A DNA stretch of 19,991 nucleotides from assembly GCA_009787915.1 (NCBI GenBank), contig WQSK01000011.1, positions 1 through 19,991 of the forward strand, read 5' to 3'. Below are positions 13,439 through 19,414 of this stretch, piece after piece. Both the position numbers and the translations under genes were made by a program. This DNA comes from Bacillota bacterium (lineage in GTDB: Bacteria > Bacillota > Clostridia > Christensenellales > UBA1242). The notes under the pieces were generated by a model. That model did no database searches and was not told the DNA's origin. It was given only the letters and a program-made list of their open reading frames with translations. Numbering within the stretch: the first letter of the stretch is position 1; each line of letters starts with the position of its first letter.

Positions 13439-13881
13439 GACATTGTTTTTACGAACTCTATAAAAGACATAACATCTTGGAACTGACGATACACCGCCGC
13501 GAAACGCACGTAGGAAATCTCGTCAATGTTTTTAAGTTCCCTCATTACCATGTCGCCTATGACTTTGCTATAGATTTCTTGCTCTAGGGTATTCATAAGT
13601 TGCTTTTCAATGTTTGAAACAAGAGTATTAATTTGCTCGGCGGTAACAGGGCGCTTTTCACACGCTTTAATGACGCCCGCTTTGATTTTTTGTGAATCAA
13701 AAGCCTGACGACTTCCGTCACGTTTGATAACCAACAATGGTACGACCTCGACCGTTTCGTAACTGGTAAAGCGTTTGCCACATTCGATGCACTCGCGACG
13801 GCGGCGGATGCTGCTCCCCCCCTCGTTAAGACGGCTGTCGACAACGCGACTGTCGTGGAAACCACAAAAGATACATTTCAT
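13429..13881 (-). CDS. nrdR: Transcriptional repressor NrdR
   Basis: The 150-aa NrdR senses (d)ATP and represses ribonucleotide reductase genes by binding NrdR boxes. The zinc ribbon has C3, C6, C31 and C34 (KCIFCG; ECIECG), followed by VVDSR, SIRRRREC and FTSYE. The ATP-cone begins PLLVIKRDGSRQAFDSQKI and continues to SYVRFAAVYRQFQD. The family start MKC and the promoter position both support the ATG at 13881; an in-frame TTG two codons upstream is rejected. A G7 run encodes the Glu-Gly-Gly at residues 20-22. No nrd genes or obvious NrdR boxes are seen nearby. Confidence 0.95.
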   Translation of the reverse strand: MKCIFCGFHDSRVVDSRLNEGGSSIRRRRECIECGKRFTSYETVEVVPLLVIKRDGSRQAFDSQKIKAGVIKACEKRPVTAEQINTLVSNIEKQLMNTLEQEIYSKVIGDMVMRELKNIDEISYVRFAAVYRQFQDVMSFIEFVKTMSKN

Positions 13882-13887
13882 AAACAA

Positions 13888-13916
13888 ATACTAGCATAGA
13901 CTGACAAAAAATGCAA
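13888..13916 (-). promoter_or_regulatory. Promoter of nrdR, leaderless geometry
   Basis: On the minus strand, TTGCAT (13911-13916), 17-nt spacer and TAGTAT (13888-13893) are followed by 6 nt and ATG. No SD is present. Confidence 0.6.
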
Positions 13917-13970
13917 TACAAAATCTGTGGCGGTTGCACAAACAATTTGGGAGTTGGTATGGTATACTTT

Positions 13971-14048
13971 GTGTCAGGGAAAAGCCCAAACCTTGCTAAA
14001 AAAAGAACCCAGAATAAACCCAAGAAAAACCCAGAAATAACCCACTAA
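13971..14048 (+). CDS. Possible tiny basic peptide overlapping the 11-bp array
   Basis: A GTG-started frame encodes 25 residues rich in Lys/Asn/Pro (SGKSPNLAKKRTQNKPKKNP...). An in-frame ATG at 13959 would give 29. A possible promoter TTGCAC (13934-13939)-18 nt-TATGGT lies 7 nt upstream of the GTG, and an extended -10 TGGTATACT overlaps it. The frame runs into an 11-bp repeat array, which a real coding sequence would rarely contain. It is listed only because the start geometry matches neighbouring genes. Confidence 0.2.
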   Translation: MSGKSPNLAKKRTQNKPKKNPEITH

Positions 14049-14075
14049 TAACCTGGAAATAACCCAGATTAAACC
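14008..14075. repeat. Degenerate tandem array with exact 11-bp period
   Basis: CC or CCC blocks begin at 14008, 14019, 14030, 14041, 14052, 14063 and 14074, so every step is exactly 11 bp. The consensus unit is CCCAGAAATAA; individual units differ at one to five positions. The array fills most of the gap between the GNAT gene and nrdR and reaches the GNAT stop codon. On the minus strand it reads as spaced GGG runs. Confidence 0.85.
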
Positions 14076-14521
14076 AAAACTTTTTCCATTGTTATATCAA
14101 AATTCTCTCCGTGTGTTTGTTCTCGAGAGATTTCAACGTACCCAAGTTTTTCATACATAACACGTGCTGGCTTTAGATATTCGCCGACAATTAACCGTGT
14201 TTTCTTGTGGCCCTTTTCTTTGGCAATATTTTCAATTTCGAGGCAAAGTTTTTCGCCTATGCCCTGCCCCCTGAAATTTGGGTCAACAATTACGCGACCC
14301 ATAGTAGGCATTCCGTCCAGATATTTTATACCTGCCGAGGCAACAACCTTTTCCCCAATCAAACCAAGTACAACATCTTTGAACTTGTCAAGATTGTCGG
14401 TTGACGATTTACCAAGTTCCGTCCACGTGGGCAAAGCCTGTTCTTGCGAAGAATTTAACACCTTACACATATCAAGGAACCTGCTGTCATCGCTTTTGGT
14501 ACGCACAAATTGAATTTCCAT
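14069..14521 (-). CDS. GNAT family N-acetyltransferase
   Basis: The 150-aa protein has the GNAT fold, with the acetyl-CoA pyrophosphate loop in motif A: RVIVDPNFRGQGIGEKLCLEI (about residues 76-96, R/Q-x-x-G-x-G/A as RGQGIG). The C-terminal VMYEKLGYVEI is the usual motif B. It transfers an acetyl group to an unknown amine. It lies 36 nt downstream of the RluA-like gene on the same strand. A weak leaderless-type promoter can be drawn (TTGACT, 18 nt, GAAACT, 6 nt, ATG), but its -10 is poor. Its stop codon lies in the 11-bp repeat array. Confidence 0.85.
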   Translation of the reverse strand: MEIQFVRTKSDDSRFLDMCKVLNSSQEQALPTWTELGKSSTDNLDKFKDVVLGLIGEKVVASAGIKYLDGMPTMGRVIVDPNFRGQGIGEKLCLEIENIAKEKGHKKTRLIVGEYLKPARVMYEKLGYVEISREQTHGENFDITMEKVLV

Positions 14522-14566
14522 GTTTTTAGTTTCTTATCTACAAGTAACCAAAGTCAACTAAAAACA
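14521..14566. repeat. 11-bp perfect inverted repeat between the RluA-like and GNAT genes
   Basis: TGTTTTTAGTT (14521-14531) and its exact complement AACTAAAAACA (14556-14566) flank a 24-nt loop. One arm touches the GNAT start codon and the other covers the RluA-like stop. It lacks GC content and a T run, so an operator or RNA hairpin is likelier than a terminator. Confidence 0.6.
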
Positions 14567-15214
14567 CGTGGGTTCCGTTGTGAATTTCTTTTTGTTGAGG
14601 TAGGCAAGGTGTGCGCCTTTTTCAAACGCAAATTCAAGACCGACCGCGCAAAGGCATTGGCGTTTGTACCCCGACGCCCTATTTAATTTGAAATCCCCGT
14701 ATTTTCCGTCGCCGACAATTGAAACTCCGATAGTTCCAAGGTGCGCCCGAATTTGGTGGGTTCGCCCCGTGATGGGTTGGACTTCCAAAAGGTATATGTC
14801 GATTGGTTTGGCTGGTGGCTGTACAGGTGTCGTCCGTTTTTCAAGGGTTCGGACGTGGGTTTTTACCGATAGCGCGTTTGCCCCGTGCGGGCTCTTTGTG
14901 ATTTTGACAAAGCCTTGGTTGCTGTCTTTTGACAAAAAACCCGTCAGCATCATGGGCGAGGTCTTTGGTGCGCCGAATGTTAGAGCCTGGTATGTTTTTT
15001 TGACTAAACCGTTTTTAAATGCCATTTCCAGTCCAAGTTTCGACGCATTGTTTTTCGCAAAAATTACAAGCCCCTCGGTGTTGGTGTCGAGTCTATGGAC
15101 TGCGCTTGCACCAACAAGTTTTTCCAAGGTGTTTCCCACGCCCGTGGTTTCGATACCTTGGGGCTTGTGTACAACCAAAACATTTTGGTCCTGAAAAATA
15201 ATTTTAATATCCAC
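14558..15214 (-). CDS. RluA family RNA pseudouridine synthase
   Basis: The 218-aa protein converts uridine to pseudouridine in rRNA or tRNA. It has the N-terminal IIFQDQNVLVVHKPQGI strand, the catalytic motif HRLDTNTEGLVIFAK (D43) and the RNA-binding GRTHQIRAHL near residues 150-160. It lacks an S4 domain and is shorter than RluC/RluD, as in the minimal TruC/RluA-like group, so the target cannot be assigned. The start is a GTG directly after the TAA of the upstream membrane-protein gene, with no SD. A 14-bp palindrome (CACTTAGATAAGTG, 15212-15225) covers the junction and may affect coupling. Confidence 0.88.
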   Translation of the reverse strand: MDIKIIFQDQNVLVVHKPQGIETTGVGNTLEKLVGASAVHRLDTNTEGLVIFAKNNASKLGLEMAFKNGLVKKTYQALTFGAPKTSPMMLTGFLSKDSNQGFVKITKSPHGANALSVKTHVRTLEKRTTPVQPPAKPIDIYLLEVQPITGRTHQIRAHLGTIGVSIVGDGKYGDFKLNRASGYKRQCLCAVGLEFAFEKGAHLAYLNKKKFTTEPTCF

Positions 15215-16012
15215 TTAGATAAGTGCCCCTATGATTGCCGCCGCAATTGCAAACGGAACGGTCGCCAAAAATGTACACAGTAGGATTAATTCGGGCTTTT
15301 CCATGCCAAGTCGGTTTCCGTACAAACGGTTGTGGGCAAACACAACACACATTTCGACCGCGAAAACGGCGATACCTATCAGCAAGAAGAATATAAACCT
15401 TAGGTCTACAACAAGAAAGAAAACCGCCATTACAACGTTTATAATGGAACAAACAATGTAAATCGCGTACATCGACATCATTCCGTCGCCGTTGCCTGTG
15501 CTCATCCTTTTTGTATACTCGGACTTGGCATATGTTAGTTTTGCGCGAAACTCTGCTTGCTTTGCCTTGGGCAACTTGTTTTCAATAAACGCATCAAAGT
15601 ACGACAGCAAACTCGCGTTGTGCGGGGCAATTGTGTTTTCCAACAAATCTTCGGCAAACGGGCGAATGCCTTTTATCGGTGAAAATTTTTCTAGGTAGGC
15701 TTTCAGGGCATGGTACTCGTACCCCGACATCCTTAGGTGGGTGTAGGCTATGTTCTCGTTCGAGGGTTGGAGATTTTTTAAAACCGTCATTATTGCCAGC
15801 GGGATTTCCTGGTCCTTTTCTTGCTCCAAGTCAAGGCACAAATCCAACACGGTCGTGGTGTGCCCAGGGTCCATGCAAAGTTCGGACAAAATGGTCGCCG
15901 CTTGGGTCATGGGGACGGTTTCTCCGCACGCATCGCAAACAAGAAACAAGTCCCGTTTTCGGGAACTTACCACTTCGGCGCAATTCGTACAAAGTCCGAC
16001 AATTATCCGCAT
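15215..16012 (-). CDS. Zinc-ribbon membrane protein of unknown function
   Basis: The 265-aa protein starts with a four-Cys zinc ribbon (C8-x2-C11, C26-x2-C29; LCTNC...CDAC). A helical middle of about 140 residues follows (EKDQEIPLAIMTVLKNLQPSNENIAYTHLRMSGYEYHALKAYLEKF), with three C-terminal membrane segments at about 180-200, 205-228 and 240-264. No catalytic motif is visible. The promoter is 5 nt from the ATG and lies inside the 3' end of the 199-aa gene. The RluA-like gene follows without a gap. A sensor or scaffold role is conceivable but is only a guess. Confidence 0.75.
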   Translation of the reverse strand: MRIIVGLCTNCAEVVSSRKRDLFLVCDACGETVPMTQAATILSELCMDPGHTTTVLDLCLDLEQEKDQEIPLAIMTVLKNLQPSNENIAYTHLRMSGYEYHALKAYLEKFSPIKGIRPFAEDLLENTIAPHNASLLSYFDAFIENKLPKAKQAEFRAKLTYAKSEYTKRMSTGNGDGMMSMYAIYIVCSIINVVMAVFFLVVDLRFIFFLLIGIAVFAVEMCVVFAHNRLYGNRLGMEKPELILLCTFLATVPFAIAAAIIGALI

Positions 16013-16017
16013 GTTTT

Positions 16018-16046
16018 ATCTTAACAAGAAATGTCGTCTTGTGCAA
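16018..16046 (-). promoter_or_regulatory. Promoter of the zinc-ribbon membrane protein/RluA operon, leaderless geometry
   Basis: On the minus strand, TTGCAC (16041-16046), 17-nt spacer and TAAGAT (16018-16023) are followed by 5 nt and ATG. The whole -35 lies in coding sequence of the upstream gene. Confidence 0.6.
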
Positions 16047-16620
16047 GTGGCTTTTGTCCAAGGTCGATATCAAGGTCTTTGGCAATTTCGTGCATAGTAT
16101 TTAAAATAAATTTAGAGTTTTTTATAATTCGCAAAAGTGCCACAAGTTCAATTGGTTTGGTTTCCCATACTCCTCTCAACCATCCAGTAGTTTTACCGTT
16201 TTCTAAACGAACAATTTGCAATGAATCTGGGCTGGAGTATGACACGCCATCACGGCGCTCGCGCTCGGACCATTTTGTGGCAAAACGGTTTGTTCTTGTG
16301 TTCGTGGCGACTTCTACTCTTCTTTCAATGCCCACAGTATCATACTCTACTGATTCTGTGTCAAATATTTCGGTGGCTTCAAAACTGGCAATTGGTGCAC
16401 GCAATAATCCACAATCGTCGTCATAGTCGCGTTGGTCTATCACGAGTCTTGTCGTATGACCATCGCAGTACCGAACGTCATCATTTGTGGCCTCGCAAAG
16501 GCGGTCAAAGGTTTCGTTCAATTCGGTTTCTAACTCTGCGACCTTGTTCCGCGCCAAACCCATTGGGGTGAGGGAGAGAATAAAATCTTTGATTTTTCTT
16601 AATTTATTTTGTTCAACCAT
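16021..16620 (-). CDS. Orphan 199-aa protein of unknown function
   Basis: I do not recognise this protein. Residues 1-45 look helical (LRKIKDFILSL; VAELETELNETFDRL). The central part is charged and probably beta-rich (TRLVIDQRDYDDDCGLLRAP, IFDTESVEYDTVGIERRVEV), and the C-terminal 50 residues are helical (PIELVALLRIIKNSKFILNTMHEIAKDL). There is no signal peptide or membrane segment. The start ATG is 6 nt from a consensus TATAAT. It is divergent from the kinase-like gene and the two promoters overlap, so joint regulation is plausible. Confidence 0.7.
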   Translation of the reverse strand: MVEQNKLRKIKDFILSLTPMGLARNKVAELETELNETFDRLCEATNDDVRYCDGHTTRLVIDQRDYDDDCGLLRAPIASFEATEIFDTESVEYDTVGIERRVEVATNTRTNRFATKWSERERRDGVSYSSPDSLQIVRLENGKTTGWLRGVWETKPIELVALLRIIKNSKFILNTMHEIAKDLDIDLGQKPLAQDDISC

Positions 16621-16626
16621 ATAAAA

Positions 16627-16655
16627 ATTATAACATTTGGACTTGATTTTTGCAA
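16627..16655 (-). promoter_or_regulatory. Promoter of the 199-aa gene, leaderless geometry
   Basis: On the minus strand, TTGCAA (16650-16655), 17-nt spacer and consensus TATAAT (16627-16632) lead to ATG after 6 nt. It overlaps the plus-strand promoter of the divergent gene. Confidence 0.72.
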
Positions 16656-16672
16656 CATAAATGTGTTACAAT
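16643..16672 (+). promoter_or_regulatory. Promoter of the kinase-like gene, leaderless GTG geometry
   Basis: TTGATT (16643-16648), 18-nt spacer and TACAAT (16667-16672) are followed by 6 nt and GTG at 16679. The in-frame ATG at 16661 lies upstream of the -10 and so would not be transcribed from it. Confidence 0.6.
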
Positions 16673-16678
16673 AAATCA

Positions 16679-17353
16679 GTGAACAAATTGAATTATCTTA
16701 AATTGCAAATGTTGGAGTTAAAGTCTTTGCTCTCCTCTGGTCAAATCGGCGTGGGTGATTTTAAGAGGCTCGGTTCTGGTGCAGAAGGTTTCGCATATCT
16801 ACATGATGATAACATGGTTATCAAAGAGTTTTATTTTCATTCTCTTTTTGTTAAGGAAAACATCAAAAGTGGCGTATTCCCCGAAACAATGGATAAACTT
16901 GTTACCATAGGCCAAAAGATGTGGGATGCGGGTGTGTCGTGTTCGCCTTATATCGGCTTCACCACCGCCCCAAATTTTAGGGGGGGGGTAGAAACCACCC
17001 TCACAAAATTCACGTTTTGTCCATTTATCAAAGGGGTGTGTCTTTCTGAACCAGAGAGTATAGATGCCCTATCACAAATGACACCGAGCGTGTTTGCAAA
17101 GTTCTTTATGGACTATTACAAGGTTTTTCAATGTGGGGCGCGACTTGACACGTCGTCCGCCAACCTAATAGTTGATGAGGACGAGATATCTTTTATTGAC
17201 TATAAAATTAAAGGAACTTTGGTAAAGACCCCAACAAAGAAAAACGCGATTATCAGGGCGTCAAAGATTTTAAAAACCAATATAAAACAAAATACAGAGA
17301 ATAGCGCAGAGAAAATATTTAAAACAATAGACACCGCGATGTCAATGTTTTAA
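16679..17353 (+). CDS. Protein-kinase-like / phosphotransferase-like protein
   Basis: The 224-aa protein looks like a small, degenerate member of the kinase/aminoglycoside-phosphotransferase fold. A Gly-rich loop (FKRLGSGAEGFAYLH) is followed by VIKEF, where Lys would bind ATP. The C-terminal RLDTSSANLIVDEDEISFIDYK resembles the catalytic HxD-x4-N and the metal-binding Asp before an aromatic residue. The substrate is unknown and activity is inferred. The start is the GTG placed by the promoter, not the ATG six codons upstream. A run of nine G (16980-16988) encodes Arg-Gly-Gly in mid-gene. Its TAA overlaps the convergent QueH stop within TTAA. Confidence 0.6.
   Translation: MNKLNYLKLQMLELKSLLSSGQIGVGDFKRLGSGAEGFAYLHDDNMVIKEFYFHSLFVKENIKSGVFPETMDKLVTIGQKMWDAGVSCSPYIGFTTAPNFRGGVETTLTKFTFCPFIKGVCLSEPESIDALSQMTPSVFAKFFMDYYKVFQCGARLDTSSANLIVDEDEISFIDYKIKGTLVKTPTKKNAIIRASKILKTNIKQNTENSAEKIFKTIDTAMSMF
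16980..16988. repeat. G9 homopolymer inside the kinase-like gene
   Basis: Nine consecutive G on the coding strand, in frame as written. Slippage by one base would truncate the protein before its catalytic-loop motif. Confidence 0.75.
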
Positions 17354-17829
17354 CGGGGCTTGCACCCGCAATAGTTTTGCCTGTAAATTCCAAGGTCTTT
17401 GGAAACCTTGACCGTGTTCCCAAAACCACCGCCCTTTTTCAAGTCAAGCGCAACAAATTTCAAACCAAAACGCGTGGCGACCTCTGCCCCAATTTGGTTT
17501 ATCAGCGTGGTATCTTTGTGGGGGCTTACGGTTAGGCTTGTGGTAAACGAATCAAAGCCGTTTTCACGGGCAGCCCTGGCGCATTGTTCAAGGCGATATT
17601 CAATACATTGCTCGCAAGTTTCAAATCGTTTTGGTTCATATGGGGCGATGAAAATTTTTTGGTCGGAAAACAAACTTTTGTTCACCGTCATTAGGGCGGT
17701 AAGACGTCGGTCGTATTCTTCGCGTGTGTCAAAACAATCTCCGTTGAAATACAGGTGGGGCTTTTCCAAAACATCGGATGCCAACGCAATCGCACATGGA
17801 CCACAGCACGCAAATGCAAGGGTTTTCAT
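17350..17829 (-). CDS. queH: Epoxyqueuosine reductase QueH
   Basis: QueH is the non-cobalamin enzyme for the last step of queuosine synthesis in tRNA. It reduces epoxyqueuosine with an iron-sulfur cluster. The 159-aa protein shows the family set: CCGPCA at residues 8-13, FNGDCFDTREEYDRR, the C72/C75 pair in TCEQCIEYRLEQCA, TSLTVSPHKDT and the C-terminal YRQNYCGC (C154, C156). The start ATG overlaps the RibA-like stop (ATGA), so it belongs to that operon. Its stop shares a TTAA with the convergent kinase-like gene. Confidence 0.92.
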   Translation of the reverse strand: MKTLAFACCGPCAIALASDVLEKPHLYFNGDCFDTREEYDRRLTALMTVNKSLFSDQKIFIAPYEPKRFETCEQCIEYRLEQCARAARENGFDSFTTSLTVSPHKDTTLINQIGAEVATRFGLKFVALDLKKGGGFGNTVKVSKDLGIYRQNYCGCKPR

Positions 17830-18419
17830 ACTGTCGGGTTTCCCACTTCGTCTTTGAACACTATGTTGTGACCGCGGCTTTGTTTTGCCAAGAGGTGTCG
17901 CTTTGAAACAACATTTGGGGTAACAGGAATGTTTTGGGTCGAGGCTATGTTAATTCCGAGGGTTTTTAAACTTTCAAGTTTATCGGGACTGTTTGTTAAA
18001 CAACAAATAGAAGTAATTTCAAAATGTTGCAGTATATCTTTTACAACAGAAAAATCCCTTATATCCACAGGGGTTCCAAGTTCTTCGATTGCCGTGAAAG
18101 TATCAAAGCCACGGTTTTTATTTGCGAGTGCCATAATTTTATGGGCGATACCATGCCCCCTGCCTTCATGCCCAAGGAGGTAAATAAAAATACCTCTGTC
18201 AACCTCGGATATTTTCCCAAGCGAGTATTGGATTTGCTCTTTACAATCACATTCGGCGGAAAGCAATTGTGTTCCTGGACAACACTCGGAACTTATCCTG
18301 CAAAGTACGTTTTTCTCGCCTTTTAAAACTCCGCGGGTTAAAACGATGTGTTTTTCAAAACCATGTGCGTCAAAGACTCCATGATTTGTGCGATGTTGGT
18401 TGTATTCTTGGTAAACCAT
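17826..18419 (-). CDS. GTP cyclohydrolase II (RibA) family protein
   Basis: RibA opens the GTP ring to give the first riboflavin intermediate. The 197-aa stand-alone protein keeps the zinc cysteines of SECCPGTQLLSAECDCKEQ, the GHEGRGHGI loop (canonical QEGRGIGL, so Gln is His and Ile is His), VDIRDF with the catalytic Arg, and CLTNSPDKLESLKTLGI. It resembles the C-terminal RibA domain without RibB. I start at the ATG at 18419, 4 nt after the CofE-like stop with AAGG upstream; an ATG 16 codons earlier has poor spacing and lacks homology. No other riboflavin genes are seen, and the neighbours are CofE-like and QueH. A role in another GTP-derived cofactor is possible. Confidence 0.82.
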   Translation of the reverse strand: MVYQEYNQHRTNHGVFDAHGFEKHIVLTRGVLKGEKNVLCRISSECCPGTQLLSAECDCKEQIQYSLGKISEVDRGIFIYLLGHEGRGHGIAHKIMALANKNRGFDTFTAIEELGTPVDIRDFSVVKDILQHFEITSICCLTNSPDKLESLKTLGINIASTQNIPVTPNVVSKRHLLAKQSRGHNIVFKDEVGNPTV

Positions 18420-18423
18420 ATAC

Positions 18424-19146
18424 TTACGCCTTTTTGAACGCGCAAAGGAGGGGGCTCCAAATGTCATCCTCTGGCGATATTTTGAACTTGTCCATATTCG
18501 CGTTTTTGTCGAACGGGATGTTTTTATAGTTCCTCAAAATAACAATCGGGGTTTGTTCGTTCGCCTCGCCCATTATAAGAACAGCAATTTGGGTCAATGG
18601 GTCAATCAAATTAACATTGGTAAAATGTAATTCGCGACCAAAGATATCTTTTTCACCAACCATGTTACGGAGCGGAACGACACCACTTAAACCCGTTGTG
18701 ATTCCCGTCACCCCCCACCTAAGTGGCGTGGTCTGGCTATCGGTTGAAACAACACCGAGGTTTTTAATTTTGTGCTTTTTACACAAACGGTCACGAATCT
18801 CACGACAAAGTTTGTCGGGGTCTTTGGGCCACAAAATATAATGGTCGTCCGCGTTACTCTCGTCTATACCTGCGGCCGCAATCAATATATTATCTGTGAT
18901 TGTGAGGTTTATCTCGAAACCGCTTGGGTGCTTGTGTTCAATATAATGCGAGGCTTCCTTTTTGATAAGGTCAAGTTTCTCGGTATCAGCCACGGGAACA
19001 CAGCGACCTTGGTGAATCGCCAAAATCTTTGAAGTAATAAAAACAATATCGCCCTCGCGCACATCAAGGTTATCAATGATGTCAAAAATTGGGTCTTTTG
19101 GCGGACAAACAATACGTGTTTGAACGGGGATAAATTCAAGGTTCAT
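18424..19146 (-). CDS. CofE-family gamma-glutamyl ligase (F420-0:glutamate ligase-like)
   Basis: The 240-aa protein belongs to the CofE family, whose founding member adds glutamate to coenzyme F420-0 using GTP. Motifs are GDIVFITSKILAIHQGR (31-47 region), AAGIDESNADDHYILWPKDPD, STDSQTTPLRWGVTGITTG and ILRNY near the end. Bacillota and Chlamydia carry related proteins without an F420 pathway, and some are annotated as putative folate gamma-glutamate ligases. F420 itself is therefore not implied here. The start ATG has GAGG nine bases upstream and follows the 67-aa gene by 3 nt. The RibA-like gene follows after 4 nt. Confidence 0.8.
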   Translation of the reverse strand: MNLEFIPVQTRIVCPPKDPIFDIIDNLDVREGDIVFITSKILAIHQGRCVPVADTEKLDLIKKEASHYIEHKHPSGFEINLTITDNILIAAAGIDESNADDHYILWPKDPDKLCREIRDRLCKKHKIKNLGVVSTDSQTTPLRWGVTGITTGLSGVVPLRNMVGEKDIFGRELHFTNVNLIDPLTQIAVLIMGEANEQTPIVILRNYKNIPFDKNANMDKFKISPEDDIWSPLLCAFKKA

Positions 19147-19149
19147 GGC

Positions 19150-19353
19150 TCAGTCCTCTATGGTGCGACAAGTTACGCCTCGGGATGCCGAACACTCGGA
19201 CATTTTAGTTTTGATGGCGGTTATTGTGCGCTCGGTCGTAGCAATGTGTTTTGCTTTGTTTGGATAGTCGGGCTTTTCGGTAAATTCTTTGAGGGATATT
19301 TCTGCTCTTTTCAGACCTGTGCCACGACCACAATTTCCTATACATTTTTCCAT
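19150..19353 (-). CDS. Small four-Cys protein leading the CofE/RibA/QueH operon
   Basis: I do not recognise this 67-aa protein (MEKCIGNCGRGTGLKRAEISL...). It has four cysteines, C4, C8, C54 and C62, at unusual spacing (C-x3-C and C-x7-C), which could bind a metal or cluster. The middle is polar with several Lys and Thr. There is no membrane segment. I start at the ATG at 19353 because a clear promoter lies 6 nt upstream; an ATG eight codons earlier precedes that point and is inside the promoter. The next gene follows after 3 nt. Confidence 0.6.
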   Translation of the reverse strand: MEKCIGNCGRGTGLKRAEISLKEFTEKPDYPNKAKHIATTERTITAIKTKMSECSASRGVTCRTIED

Positions 19354-19359
19354 ACACCC

Positions 19360-19388
19360 AATATAACAGAAAAACACCCCTTTTGCAA
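19360..19388 (-). promoter_or_regulatory. Promoter of the CofE/RibA/QueH operon, leaderless geometry
   Basis: On the minus strand, TTGCAA (19383-19388), 17-nt spacer and TATATT (19360-19365) lead to ATG after 6 nt. The -35 begins in the loop of the upstream gene's terminator hairpin. Confidence 0.7.
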
Positions 19389-19397
19389 GAGGTGTTT
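19372..19397 (-). terminator. Rho-independent terminator of the ABC-2 permease gene
   Basis: On the minus strand, AAACACCTCTT pairs with AAGGGGTGTTT (11 bp with one G-T pair) around a GCAA tetraloop, followed by TTC after a T stretch. It begins 17 nt past the permease stop codon. Confidence 0.65.
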
Positions 19398-19414
19398 CAT
19401 GGAATAAAGTGTTT

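Noticed and set aside
14008..14075. 11-bp array as a CRISPR or telomere-like repeat
   Set aside because: Units are too short, have no spacers, and no cas genes or replication genes are near.
18420..18467. Upstream ATG for the RibA-like gene
   Set aside because: It lies inside the CofE-like gene with an SD too close, and adds basic residues without family support.
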